DNA of 64,000 bases from Branchiostoma belcheri (Eukaryota > Chordata > Leptocardii > Amphioxiformes > Branchiostomatidae), in the NCBI RefSeq assembly GCF_001625305.1, contig NW_017803714.1, forward strand, positions 199,310 to 263,309, given 5' to 3'. Below are positions 23,201-33,254 of this stretch, one piece after another. The notes beneath the pieces were generated by a model that worked only from the letters and a program-made list of their open reading frames with translations, made no database searches and was not told the DNA's origin. The position numbers and the translations under genes were made by a program. Positions within the stretch are counted from its first letter, which is position 1, and every line of letters begins with the position of its first letter.

Positions 23201-26200
23201 CATAATCGTTTTACCCTCTGAAAATTTCAACAAGTTTTAAAAGCTCATTCAAATCTCATTCCAATCCAAAAGAACCTACACAATCTTTTCCTGATGTAAA
23301 CATATGTCTGCACCAAAACATTAAGACCATGTCATTTTTTGGTAGCCTTTGTTTATTTCGATGTGCATGTTGTGTTTTTATATTTTGAGGTGATTTAGTT
23401 CGATAAAATGGTTACGGACGGATTGTCATTTGGAAGGTAGCAATATATAGGTCTTAACCTATCGAAAAAAAATTGCGGCTTTCCGTGATACGGCAGCATA
23501 ACTTACATCTTTAATCTCTCGTGTTCTGGACATGCTAAGGTCATGAATTTTAGACGAAAATACTATATAATATCTCTTGGCAACGTATTGTAGTGGTGTA
23601 GGTTTGGGGTTCGTAGCATTTTTGGGAACTGCAGGGGCCAATTTCAATTTTGACTTTGGAAGGCCATAGGGAGAGCTATAGTGATTATAGTGATTTTCAT
23701 TTTATATGTAGTTTTAAGTGACAGTTGACATAATCAAATGCCAATTATGCACAAAAGGAGCTAATTTACACAAATGATATGGAAAGTTTATAAATAAACT
23801 GCATCCAATGAAGGGACTACAAAAGCGTAACATAATATCATACAGCTGACAAAGAGAAGGGCGTCGAAATAGATCAATTGTACAATAAATGAAGACTGTT
23901 TGCATAATTTATGCAAAATACCATCATCTCAGTAGTAAATGACAGGAATTATATGATTGCAGCTATTGTGAGTTAAATTTAACCCTAAACAGTACACCTG
24001 GGGTCCGCGCGGACCCCAGCACTATATATTCTGTAGTATCTTTTTTGTTTCTAAAGATTTTTTTCTGAAATTTTAGGTAATTGTCACCCACAAAGTTGTC
24101 TCTCAATACAGTACAGAAAACTCCGTTTCTACCATTTATAAAAAAAATTATATCTGATTTTCTTTTGGGGTCCGCGCGGACCCCAGCCGGCTTTCGATCA
24201 TAATAAATACACTGGCGTTCTTATACATTACCTTATTTCCGTTTTTATATGTTTTTATGCACTCATCTTATGTCTACCAAGTTTTCAGAGAACGGTGTAG
24301 TAATAGAATTAAATTTTAATAACTTTGGTGTAATTATGACGTCATATGACGTCAGAGCTAATAATATAGTCCGCCATATTGAATTTTGACCAATGACGTC
24401 ATCAAATTAGCATATTCTATGCATATTAAATGATTGAACTTATATTTAATAATGTAAGATGTTATTAATGTTGGAAAAGAAGTGTAATTTAATATAAAAC
24501 TCAGAAAATTTTTATGTTTAAACCAAAATTACTTCTATTTTGAAAAATAGAAACCCGTTGCCATGGCAACACAAAAAAACATCAACTTACTAGTATCAAA
24601 CTAATATGAACTTTTTTCCAGAGACATTTTAGGAAAGGTCTGCAAATTTGATACTTCTAGCGCAAGCCGTTTAGCCGCTATCTGAGATCAAAGTTGGGCC
24701 TCAAAAGCCCCTTCAGTCTGAAATGGGTTTAAAAATCGGGTATTTCTTCTTGTCTTCTTTTCTTCACCAAAAAATAGAAAAAGTTCAAAATGTATGATAT
24801 TTGTTTGTAATGTGGACACAAAGGTTCCCACATCAGTTTGCAAAACAATTGAGCTGGTAGCATGTTGATAATTTCTAAAAATTAGCAAAAAACTGCTCTG
24901 GGGTCCGCGCGGACCCCAGGTGTACAGATTAATCAGTCCGGGAAGGTGTACTGTTGAGGGTTAATACCATTCAATATTAATCATGCTACAACAGAAAATA
25001 ATACAACTTTTTTTAAACTTGATAATTTACCATAACAACCATTGATATTTATGTGATTGAACATCATCAACTAATGTAAGTTATGTCAATGAAGACATTA
25101 TTTACATAATAAATTGGAAACTTTTAAATACGTCATCTTCAATGGCCAACATTGGTGCAGGTATTAGGGCGTGCAATTCAAGCTGTTATGTAATACCAGC
25201 AGATAATACTATGTAAAGCAATTAATATCAAGTGACTGACATAAGGTTGATGGGAACGAAATCTGGAGAATCTTACACATGATACATTTATGCCGAAACG
25301 TGCCAAACAAAAGGCATCGATAATTCCTAGAATTTGTTGGTCCACCGAATTCGAATATATATTTTCCTCCGTTTTCTCTCTCCATTCCCTTGTCAGTTGG
25401 ATTTCAGATCCTGTGTATGTGGTGCATTGGCATAAGTTTAAAAGAACGTTAACCTTGCTGCTGCCCGGTCCTCAGTTTTGGTAGCACTCGCCTCTCGAGG
25501 GATAGGTGTCGGAGTTGCTTCTGGTACATCGACAACACAAGTTGGAAAACGCTTTGACAAGCCTGCTTGCTTGAAATATTGAAATTACTACAGACATAAA
25601 CATTGTCATGCTACCCATCTTCATTCTTATAGGTAATTATTCTTAATCATAGTGATGTAGTTGACAATTTAAAATGCGTTGTATCCAACCACCAAACTTA
25701 ATCAATTAGGTTATAACGTCAGTGAATGGAGAGATTCCTCCTTTACTTCTTAAATTTACCCTTGGGACGATGGTATAATAGCAGCGTTCAGTTCAACAGC
25801 TATTGAAAAACTGACTAGGAAAGCACGAACGTCCCGTGTCTGTATTCGAATGTCATCATCAAAAACAAAGACATTATTGGTTTTCTTACTCTTTTGACAT
25901 AGAACAACAGTTAACTTAATGTGAATCTAATTTCCGATGTAGACGTCCTGTATATTGAGTTATAGAAGCAAATTTCTTCGCAAAGCTATTAAACGTAAAA
26001 TAATTACCTCCTAGATAGTGTGTTGTATTCCAAGAAATGTAAGCTTTATGTGCATGCTACATAGTACAAGTGTATTCTTTTCGTTAAATGCTTATTTTAT
26101 CAGTTACATGTTGTCTTTTGTTGTCTGTTGAAGGCAATTTTAACGGTAGAACAGACACATACATGTATATTGAACGTTTTTCGCGTTTAGTGCACGTACC

Positions 26201-29200
26201 TGTACTTGGGGGAGGGTCTTCAAATGTACGCAAGGAACGTAGCCTAGTCACTTCAACAACTCGCTCAAACCGGTCACAGACATAAGGGATGAGGACCAAA
26301 ACACAACCAAAATTTCTGAGATCTGAGTCACTAACCCCTTGTTTGATCACATCTTTTGCATACTTTGGTGGTGCTTTTTCATAGAGATCGAAAAAGTTGT
26401 TTCCCTCTGCCAGCAATGGATTAATCTCAGCCAAATGTCCAGAAACAGATTCATCTTTTTTCAACTCATTTTTGATATTTTTTAATTTGTCAACAAAGTC
26501 TAAAATAGAATTTAGATTTGACTCGTCAAATTCGTCAAATACAAAGTCTGTTTGATCTTCGCTACGTTTACGGTCTTTGTGGCTTTTCGTAGCTTCTCTG
26601 AGGTGTTTAAATGATGTTACCCTCTGCTCTGAAAACGATCTACCACCAGTCTTTATGACATGGGGCACTTTTTTAAGTGTCGTCATTACAGACAACCCTT
26701 TTTCCTGTATGAACGCCTGGTAGTTCTTCCTAATGCTACAAATCGGCTCTCTCAAACACCGTGTCTGGAAAAAAAGATCTCAACATTGTAATAAAGTTAA
26801 AGTTAAAGTTATAATTGAAACATATTTGCTTCTAACGTTGTCAGACAAATCTTTGAACTGCTATATTAAAACGCATAGGTCATGTAGTATCTTCCTTTTC
26901 AGTAACAAACACCCGAACTTTTTTGTGACGTTTTTGTGACGTTTGTTTGTCCAAATGGACCCCATTTGGTGTCTTTCAAATTTATATTCCTTTTTTTGCA
27001 TTCTTTCAGTGATCCTTGCACATATATTGGTACATGGTTAAACATAGTAAGAGGTATATTTTGACATGATTAAGTGAAGAAAAATTCCAGCTCATCATAA
27101 TTTATGCAAAAATAGGATGAGGCCTGCAGGCATGAACATGGGGTTGACCTTTGACCTCATATGATTTTCAAATTGTCAAGCCTCTGAAAACCTGACCTAA
27201 TTCCTGAGGTTGAGGTTACTTGGCAAACTGCATAATATTAAAGCAATAATGCTTCCTTGAAGATATATTGAGGACATCCGAACAATTTTGTGTGTAGGAA
27301 AGTGCCAATACATGGCTGGGGTCCGTTTGGACGGTCTTACATAAGACTTCCGTTGTTATTTTTACAAATTTGTGCCGATCTTTAAAAAAAAATTAGGAGA
27401 ACTTGTAGAAGAGGTTTATCGACAAAGTCACGGAAGGACCCCGTTCGGGTGTTTGAGGGTTAAGATTATGTTGGTTTGAGACACGAACACACACACAGAC
27501 ACACACACTAGGTGGGCACAAATAAGTCAATTACTGCATTCGTAGCTAAACTTTGATACTACTACCAAATGTATGGAAAAATTACTTACGGGAACTTTCT
27601 GGGGAAGTTCTTCAGCTATTGGAGGGGGGGGATATAAGAAAAACGTGAAAAATGCACATCACTGCCCTAGAACCTATACAAATACCACGCATCATTGCAA
27701 TATCATTGAGCGTAATTTCATTTGGCCATAATATCCGCATGGGCAATTAACAGTAAGGGCCAGGCCGGGCAATCTGAGTAAAAATTTCATGGAAGGCAAT
27801 ATTTGCACACATTTTATATATATTTATTAAGATACATACAATACATACATATACTGAACCATACATTTACAGAAAACTTTAAATCATAACAAATATACTA
27901 ATAATGAGTACTAAAATAATAATCGATTAATTGTACCAGTGCATAAAAGTCCCCATTCCCCTCTGTGCCCCCCGGATGACATTACCGAATATAATATTAA
28001 AGGACCTTAAATTTAAAGTTTGCCTTTTTAAAAAAAAACCATGTCTTGATTTTGTCCCAAAATTCAATCACTAGGGGGCAATCCTAGAAAACATGTAAAT
28101 AAGTTTCTTCTTCCAAATGGCAAATGAGCATAACGGGCCAATCCAAGATGGCGGACCATATCATTAGAACAGGTATATACAGGTTATTTTCCTTAAAATT
28201 TCATCAAAACTTCCATTTCTTTTTCCAAAAAAGGTTCATATGAACGTCTTTAGTCTGTTTACAATGTGTTTTATGTTTTATCCTGAAAAAAAATGCAAAG
28301 AAATGCAAGATTGATGATCCAAAATGGCGGATATCTTAAATATGCATGACGTCATTTTATGACGTCACCGGTGTTGCTATGGGCAACATAAGACTTAGTA
28401 CACCCTAACATTCTGTTATAAACACTTTTGGTAAAGTTATGTTGTATACCAGGGAAGTTTTCAGGGAAAAACCTATCTAGACGGGTTTGGCCAATAAAAT
28501 CGCATGAATGACGTCATAATACGTCATTTTACGTCATAACGACATAAAAATTGTAGATATGATAAATTTTTACTAGCACACCATCCTCAAAAAATCTGGT
28601 GGTCATACAACATACCGTTCTTGNNNNNNNNNNNNNNNNNNNNGGTCCCACCAAGCCAAAAAAAGCCCGGTCTAGATAGATATAAGGCCACACCAAGTAA
28701 ATTTTATGGATGACGTCCACGCGCGCATTGATTTTGGCCCGTTCCTAGAAAAAAACCCAAGGAATTCCGCTTCCTGTAACTATGACTAAAGAGTCACGAC
28801 AGTGCCGCAAATCGTCAGATCGTGAAACCCGTAACGCCGAAAGCCTGTGCCTGGTTAAAAAAATTGAAAACAAAAATGAAAAAACAAAAAACAAAATGGC
28901 ACTGAAAAAAATCCTGTCAATAGTTCCAAAACAGTGCCATTTTTGGAACTATTAACAGACAGGACTATATTTCTAATCTAGGCATCTTGTTTTTTAGGGC
29001 CCTTCTTGTTTTTTTTCGCCCTCTCGCATTAGATTTAGGGTATCCAAAGGACGTCGACGTCATCCATAAAATTTACTTGGTGTGGCCTAAACTGCACAAG
29101 TGGGGCGAGGTACGAGAGAGTATCGACCGTATTCAGTGTCCATCGTCCGCTTTTTGAAGACTAAGAACGGCCGAGACTCGTGGGATGTACGGCCCAACTG

Positions 29201-29578
29201 TGTATCGGTCGACTCTCGGCCGCACAGGGGCAAGCTTCAGGCGAGCAACGGGATACCTGGAAACGGTCTCTGTGACCTCAAAAATCGCCGGCGACTAGTC
29301 GCTAATCTTAAGAACACGTTTCGCGTGTCACTGATCGATGAGCTTCGGTGGACTGAAAACAAAAAACAAAAACCGGCGATCCCGAAAATTCGCGTGATGC
29401 TCGTATGGGCGGACTACTGCGTAAATGTCGACTACTCTGCCGATTTAGAATGTGAGGACCCCCCATATGCTTACGAGAAGGTAGTGTGAATTTCTGGCTC
29501 TTTTGGTAGCATTTGAGTTGTGTCTATAACAGAATTCCTTTTTATTACCTCCATGAAAAATGGAGGTATTGTTTTTGG

Positions 29579-29609
<31 letters not shown>

Positions 29610-31499
29610 TTGTCTGTCTGTCTGTCTGTCTGTGTGTTTTGTGTTTCCGCACATTTGTAGTCAGCATAACTTCATAACGCTTTTATGGATTGTAATGATA
29701 TTTGGTATGTTGGTAAACCTTAGGAAGACAAAGGTCAAGGTCAAATATGGGCCTCCTGGTGGATGACCTTGGTACTGCAGCAGAACTTTTGTATCTTTTG
29801 TCCTGAACATGCTATGGTCTTGACTTTTTGGTGACAGATAGATTTTTCTGTCAGAAAAAAGTGGTGTGAGTTTGGTCCCCCTAGCAGCTTGTTCTGGAAC
29901 TGCAGGGCACTTTCTGGCGAAATCTTTAAAAGCCAATACGTCCAGATACTAGAAACAACGTATTTTCATCATTTTTGGTGTGTAGGTAGCTGAGAGAGAG
30001 TTGTACGTAATTAAATCCAAATTAAGGAAATGAGGACTTAATTTGCATAAATAATTAGGAAATTCTATAATTCAAAATGAAGACTTAATTTGCATAATTA
30101 ATTAGGAAATTCTATAATTCAGTAGCACTGCACGGAAACTTAGATTTACTGGGCCCGTAGAGTTAATAAACACTTCTGAACTTTACAATTGCAGTAAATA
30201 AAAGTGAAGTACGATAATACTGGACTTTTAAGGGTTGTTAAGGAAATTGCTGCAATTGACCTTTTTTTATTACCATTGTAAAGCCAGATACTGTGTACAA
30301 AGGCAACATTACCTGAATTCACAACCCTTGGTAAATTCAACTTTTCGTGTAGTGTAGATAGGCTTCATTACTTTGCTAAAATATTGCGAAGGGTAAAACA
30401 TAGAAGTTGGTCAAACTATTCCCTTTTTAGGTGGACAGACTAGCCTCACTTCGTCCGAGTGCCATGTCATAGGGGCTTTATTATCATAGTTGTTACCCCA
30501 AGTGAACGCCCGAGCCTATCTCAATGTAACGATTTTCACGCGGCCGAAACTACGCGCAACACTCGGTCGATATCAAAATCGGCCGACCTTTGGCGATCGA
30601 CAAATACGGCCGAAGCTCGTACGTCGACGATATGACGCAAGGATACACATTTTGACTTTGGCGAGCTGGGCGTAAATGGTTTAGACATGGCGCTGTCAGC
30701 TCTATCTCTGTTAAGATTCGTAGACTTGTAGAAAGGGTCGAATTCAGGGATCCACAAAACCGTCTAGAATTTCAAAGTGGTACATTTGGCTAAGCAATCA
30801 TGCGTGTAGGTTACATTGTGTTTGGTTCCCACAAAGATTATCCCTGTTGTTGAAGTGCACAATCAAGTAAACACCTTCAGTGCAAATTTACGCTTCGTCG
30901 CATTCACTGGATGCATGCAACAAAAGGACTCTGGCTCAGAATAGCCTGGGGCAAATAGAATAGTACCGTGACGGTGACGACAATGGCAAAACAAGAACAA
31001 ACAAGCAACTTTCTTGTGATATAGTCATTAAAAGCTAGACGTAGAACAAACACAAATCCTGAAAAAGAAGCCTAACTGTCTTGCCCATGACGGTTACAAT
31101 TGGAAAACGGTACCCAAAAAAATACTACGCAGACTAAGAGAGCTCTTACTGTAAGTATTTGATTTGTCTTCCACCATCGCAAACCTGGTTACATTGTCCA
31201 TATATATATACTTGCCACTAACCTTCTTCTATGAGCGGCTTTGCCAGGTGTTCATATCTCCCAGTCATCAGTGAATCACAGAAACACTGGAAAGCCCTGG
31301 GTCCACTTTTAGGCAGTTCATCCATTAGCGCAGACGCCTTGTCACGCCTTGTCCCCTTCCCTGCTGTCACTATGTCCTCCCACTGACTAGGGTCAAAGAT
31401 TTCCTCCTGAATGAGAGTGTCTTTGACGCGATTTACGTTCAAATCATTCACAATGTCTACCCGGTGACTCCTAAGTATTCTTTTGTGAGCTGGATCCAT
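20225..31499 (-). CDS. CARD - coiled coil - DEATH adaptor protein, 10 exons (RAIDD-like order)
   Basis: Exons (5' to 3' on the minus strand): 31499-31223, 27615-27590, 26764-26200, 25562-25454, 22987-22650, 22468-22352, 22017-21736, 21436-21350, 20548-20501, 20283-20225. All junctions are GT-AG and every phase fits, giving 635 aa. Residues 1-92 are a CARD (MDPAHKRILRSHRVDIVNDL, then SGPRAFQCFCDSL). 102-~290 is a charged helical linker. 326-~477 is a heptad-rich coiled coil. 478-~560 is a DEATH domain (LERLAKGLGFSNDEISKIR, then ISELFRLW). 572-635 is a Ser/Arg-rich tail partly made of two duplicated small exons. CARD followed by DEATH is the order of RAIDD/CRADD, the caspase-2 adaptor, but RAIDD lacks the long middle part. 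The likely role is cytosolic assembly of caspase or immune signalling complexes, with the coiled coil adding oligomerisation. The 25562 acceptor has a usable alternative 3 bases away in the same frame. Confidence 0.8.
20501..20548 (-). CDS. Small tail exon 9 (paralogue of exon 8)
   Basis: 48-bp exon, phase 1 in and out, encoding ATRSSQTSATKVRGRP. Its ends and flanking intron bases resemble those of exon 8 (21350-21436): both begin after CAG with CCACT and end GCGAGGCC(A/G)CCCAG. This suggests an internal exon duplication. Confidence 0.6.
20935..21215 (+). pseudogene. Degenerate LINE 3' end
   Basis: Broken frames contain KRRELTWYGHH, then (after stops and shifts) remnants resembling the basic segment and the GW-R-RWSD-P C-terminal tail of CR1/L2-type LINE ORF2. 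It lies in an intron of the CARD/DEATH gene on the opposite strand. Confidence 0.5.
21736..22017 (-). CDS. DEATH-domain exon of the adaptor
   Basis: 282-bp exon, phase 1/1. It holds a whole six-helix DEATH domain: LSEAIEKV, LERLAKGLGFSNDEI, the segment ending PQISELFRLWREKNG, then VEALEQACRSSGHSRLAGMI. One exon for the entire domain is compact and would allow domain skipping without frame change. Confidence 0.85.
22155..22222. repeat. Small inverted repeat in an intron of the CARD/DEATH gene
   Basis: GATTCGCTTTGAT at about 22164 is repeated as ATCAAAGCGAATC near 22206, with a short spacer. Neighbouring CCCCTTTCCCAC and GTGGAAAAGTGG may be outer decayed arms of the same element. Confidence 0.5.
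22650..22987 (-). CDS. Coiled-coil exon of the adaptor
   Basis: 338-bp exon, phase 2 in and 1 out, about 113 residues. The heptad pattern is continuous: SSRLEKMSEEMAEVKAL, then KKIDEQAELLKQTEEIKGRL, FNRLEEMERTLERRKEE and DRIKKLKERLANLL. No proline breaks it. The structure predicts a parallel coiled-coil oligomer. Confidence 0.85.
23455..25190 (+). mobile_element. Degenerate copy of the TACC-type element, split by a TTAA element
   Basis: Left part (to 23978) retains GACATGCTA-GGTCATGAATTT, CTCTTGGCAAC and AACTGCAGGGGCC of the family. The right part after 24964 retains TATTTACATAAT-like blocks and a decayed right end near 25150-25190 (AACATTGGTGCAGGTATTAGGGCGTG). The TTAA-flanked insert at 23983-24960 interrupts it. 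Confidence 0.6.
23983..24960. mobile_element. TTAA-flanked element with three 22-bp GC palindromes
   Basis: Flanked by TTAA (23979-23982 and 24961-24964). Ends CCCTAAACAGTACACC and its imperfect complement GGTGTACTGTTGAGGG. A palindrome made of CTGGGGTCCGC plus its reverse complement sits just inside each end (23998-24019, 24898-24919), with a third copy, one base different, at 24165-24186. The interior carries TGACGTCA sites (24340-24415) and a perfect GTTGCCATGGCAAC (24557-24570). No transposase. TTAA targets and CCCT termini fit a piggyBac-like or Kolobok-like non-autonomous element. Confidence 0.8.
26200..26764 (-). CDS. Linker exon of the CARD/DEATH adaptor
   Basis: 565-bp exon, phase 0 in and 1 out, 188 residues. 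It begins TRCLREPICSIRKNYQAFI and contains a highly charged segment (KSHKDRKRSEDQTDF) followed by a helical part (ILDFVDKLKNIKNELKKDES). It ends FEDPPPST. No known domain was recognised in it; a death-fold-like helical bundle in the second half (from about NPLLAEGNNFFDL to FERVVEVTRL) is conceivable but unproven. Confidence 0.75.
26902..27463. mobile_element. Decayed TTAA-type element related to 36433-37010
   Basis: The right end reads CCCGTTCGGGTGTTTGAGGG followed by TTAA (27460-27463). The left end CAAACACCCGAAC (26905) is its complement but has lost the outer bases. Interior motifs CCAAATGGACCCCATTTGG and GGGGTCCGTTTGGACGGTC are of the GGGGTC palindrome type. Confidence 0.55.
27590..27615 (-). 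CDS. 26-nt microexon of the CARD/DEATH adaptor
   Basis: Acceptor CCTCCAATAG, 26 nt, donor GTAAGT. With the one base left over from the CARD exon it encodes AEELPQKVP and returns the frame to phase 0, which is what the next exon (26764) requires. Direct splicing from CARD exon to 26764 would meet a stop after about 10 codons. Confidence 0.65.
28130..28540. repeat. CRE-rich transposon-like block with an N gap downstream
   Basis: Contains AAGATGGCGG, AAAATGGCGG, paired TGACGTCA-like sites near 28350-28370 and 28508-28540, and GTTGCTATGGGCAAC at about 28374. The set and order resemble the interior of the TTAA element at 24330-24570. Twenty N follow at 28624-28643. Confidence 0.5.
28684..29089. 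mobile_element. Inverted-repeat element with AGGCCACACCAAG ends
   Basis: Left end AAGGCCACACCAAGTAAATT then TTATGGATGACGTC; right end is the reverse complement, closing TTGGTGTGGCCT at about 29088. Inner part is AT-rich with GCGCGC and a small inverted repeat around 28906-28970 (AACAGTGCCATTTTTGGAAC). Related ends occur near 55380-55737 and 63589-63990. Confidence 0.75.
29095..29489 (+). other. CpG-rich unexplained block with a 129-aa open frame
   Basis: About 390 bases visibly richer in G+C and CpG than their surroundings, rich in CGGCCG/ACGGCC motifs, with one open frame 29100-29489 (MGRGTREYRPYSVSIVRF...). The protein is basic and matches no family I know. A similar CGGCCGA-rich texture recurs at 30535-30670. 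It may be the inside of a larger mobile element rather than a gene. Confidence 0.3.
29545..30130 (+). mobile_element. Diverged copy of the TACC-type element
   Basis: Begins TTACCTCCATGAAAAATGG-AGGTA, a self-complementary left end like the reference copy, followed by GT and GTCT repeats (29581-29640), GGGCCTCCTGG, ACTGCAGCAGAACTTT, GGTCCCCCTAGCAGC and TTTGCATAATTAA blocks. The last block is duplicated (30030-30075 and 30080-30118). No matching right terminus was found. Confidence 0.65.
31223..31499 (-). CDS. CARD exon, first coding exon of the adaptor
   Basis: Begins with ATG at 31499 and encodes 92 residues before a phase-1 donor (GTTAGT). The layout matches initiator-caspase/RAIDD CARDs: MDPAHKRILRSHRVDIVNDL in helix 1, KDTLIQEEIF, then the conserved RDKASALMDELPKSGPRAF and CFCDSLMTGRYEHLA. 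The charged RSHR/DLN surface and GPRAF turn are typical of CARD-CARD pairing domains. Confidence 0.9.
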
Positions 31500-31878
31500 C
31501 TTGAAAACTACAGTGTGACAAGTACGCCTGGCGTAGGGACGCGGTACTATTTGCTATTGTGCCTTGAACGTCTGGTTGACTTAGAAATTTGATTTATTAG
31601 GATTGCAAGCAAGTACAATACTCGTGGGCCACAGGCAGCAGGGGCTGGTGTTGTGGCCCACAATAAAGAAAAGGGTCATGAGGTCAATTCAATAACCACA
31701 GGTGACAAATACCTACCCTATCTAGGGTGTCTAAGGCAAAACGACAAATATACAGCGGTGAAAAATGTATGTCTTAGGAATAAAAAAAATGACGATTATA
31801 TTTTCACATGACAAAACGGAATGCGACGGCGTTAAGTCAAATCGTTGAATCGCCACATACGCGAGAGGTCAGGTGTTT

Positions 31879-32069
31879 AGGGCTAGGGTTAGGGGTTAGT
31901 GTTGACTAGAGTTAAGGTTTGGGTTAGAGTTAGGGTTAGAGTTGGGATCATTGTTCATCATGGCTAGGGTTAGATTTGCGATTGGGGTTAGGTTAGGTTA
32001 GGTTAGGTTAGGTTAGGTTAGGTTAGGTTAGGTTAGGTTAAGTTAGGTTAGGTTAGGTTAGGTTAGGTT
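31879..32069. repeat. Telomere-like TTAGG / TTAGGG tract
   Basis: Degenerate GGGTTAG-type units (31879-31990) pass into a nearly perfect run of about 17 GGTTA pentamers (31985-32069), with one AAGTTA variant. It is interstitial, since genes lie on both sides. Confidence 0.9.
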
Positions 32070-32293
32070 TAGTCTCCCACATGACGACTAAACCCCTCCC
32101 ATCCTTTGTCTCAGGTATATTGGAAACCCCCAAGTGGTGTTGGCGTCATGTATTTGGCAGGATCATGTATATGACTTCACACCGGAAGTTACATCTTGTT
32201 AAAGTAAAAACAAATACGTTTAGAGAATATTAGACATACTAGTATAATAAATACACTATGTGTAAATAGAGTCCACCAGTGGCAAGATCGTAC

Positions 32294-32551
32294 GTGTACA
32301 TAGCGAGACCTGTGGGGGTGAAAAATTTAGTTTCCAATGTGTTAAGAAAAGCGGAACTCCAACAAGGGGATTCCTTATCGGTGGCTAAAATCCCGATTAT
32401 GTATAGCAGATAGCAACCTTGTTATATCATTCATTTGTTAAGTGAAAGACGGAAAACTAGATACAAAATTCCAACCCCCAGTATTTGTTGTTGCCATTGC
32501 CACTATTCGAGCACTTAGAATAAAAATTTAAAGAAAATATTCTGTCAAAAA
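32294..32551. repeat. Dispersed ~260-bp repeat, copy 1
   Basis: Shares GTGTACATAGCGAGACCTGTG, CTTATCGG, GGTGGCTAAA, TAGCAAC-TTGTTATATCA, CCCCAGTATTT and AAAGAAAATATTCT with 39248-39528. It has lost an internal GGTCATGACC segment present in the other copy. Confidence 0.75.
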
Positions 32552-33254
32552 AGCTGTTGGATTACTAGATTATGTGTCTTATTTGTAAACTACTAAGGCT
32601 AAAGGATCCAATAGATTCAGTAAATTAGACCCTTATTTGAATAATTTGTATCTGTTTAACATGCTTTATCTGAAAATGAATCACATTGCGTTACAATGAT
32701 TACGTGGGATATAGGGGGTTTTCGTTTACACAACCAGTAGCGTCTCACCTTGCTTACGTTTCGGTGTCAAATAGATGCCTTTTTTGTAGAGCTTATGACT
32801 GGAGTTCTGCTTTTCGCCTCTCTGAGGAATCGTTTCTGGTAGACATAAAAACGTCAGCAAGGTAAGAGACAATACTGATTATGTCAAAGAAAATCCCCTA
32901 TATCCTAAGTTTTACCAACCTGATGAACCTAGTTATGGAGAGGTAACATGTTGTGTAGCATCTGACTCCAAACAATGTTTAGAGTTAGATGTTCAAGGGT
33001 TAGTTGTAACAAGTTGTTCGGTGTAATGTAGCCAGCTGCCGCCACGCTGAGTGCCTGCGAAGCTGGTGTGTGACGCCGAAGGGCGGTTATGCCGACTAGA
33101 CTGATACAGATGTTATTTTTAAAAGGTCCCATTTCTACTAATTATGGAATTTAGTTCGTAAATCATTTTCATAAGTTGCATTTATTTTGCACATCTGTCT
33201 ATTAGCTACCTTCATGTGGAAACTAAACCGTTGCTCCTTTCTAGACTCATCTTT

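Noticed and set aside
25740-25800. Possible additional exon (acceptor TTTTTCAATAG, donor GTAAAT) between adaptor exons 3 and 4
   Set aside because: Its exit phase (2) does not match exon 4, whereas exon 3 joins exon 4 directly in phase.
29560-29766. Val/Cys-rich frame
   Set aside because: Produced by GT and GTCT microsatellite within a mobile element.
26764-31223. Direct splicing from the CARD exon to exon 26764
   Set aside because: Gives a stop after about ten codons; the 26-nt exon at 27615-27590 restores frame.
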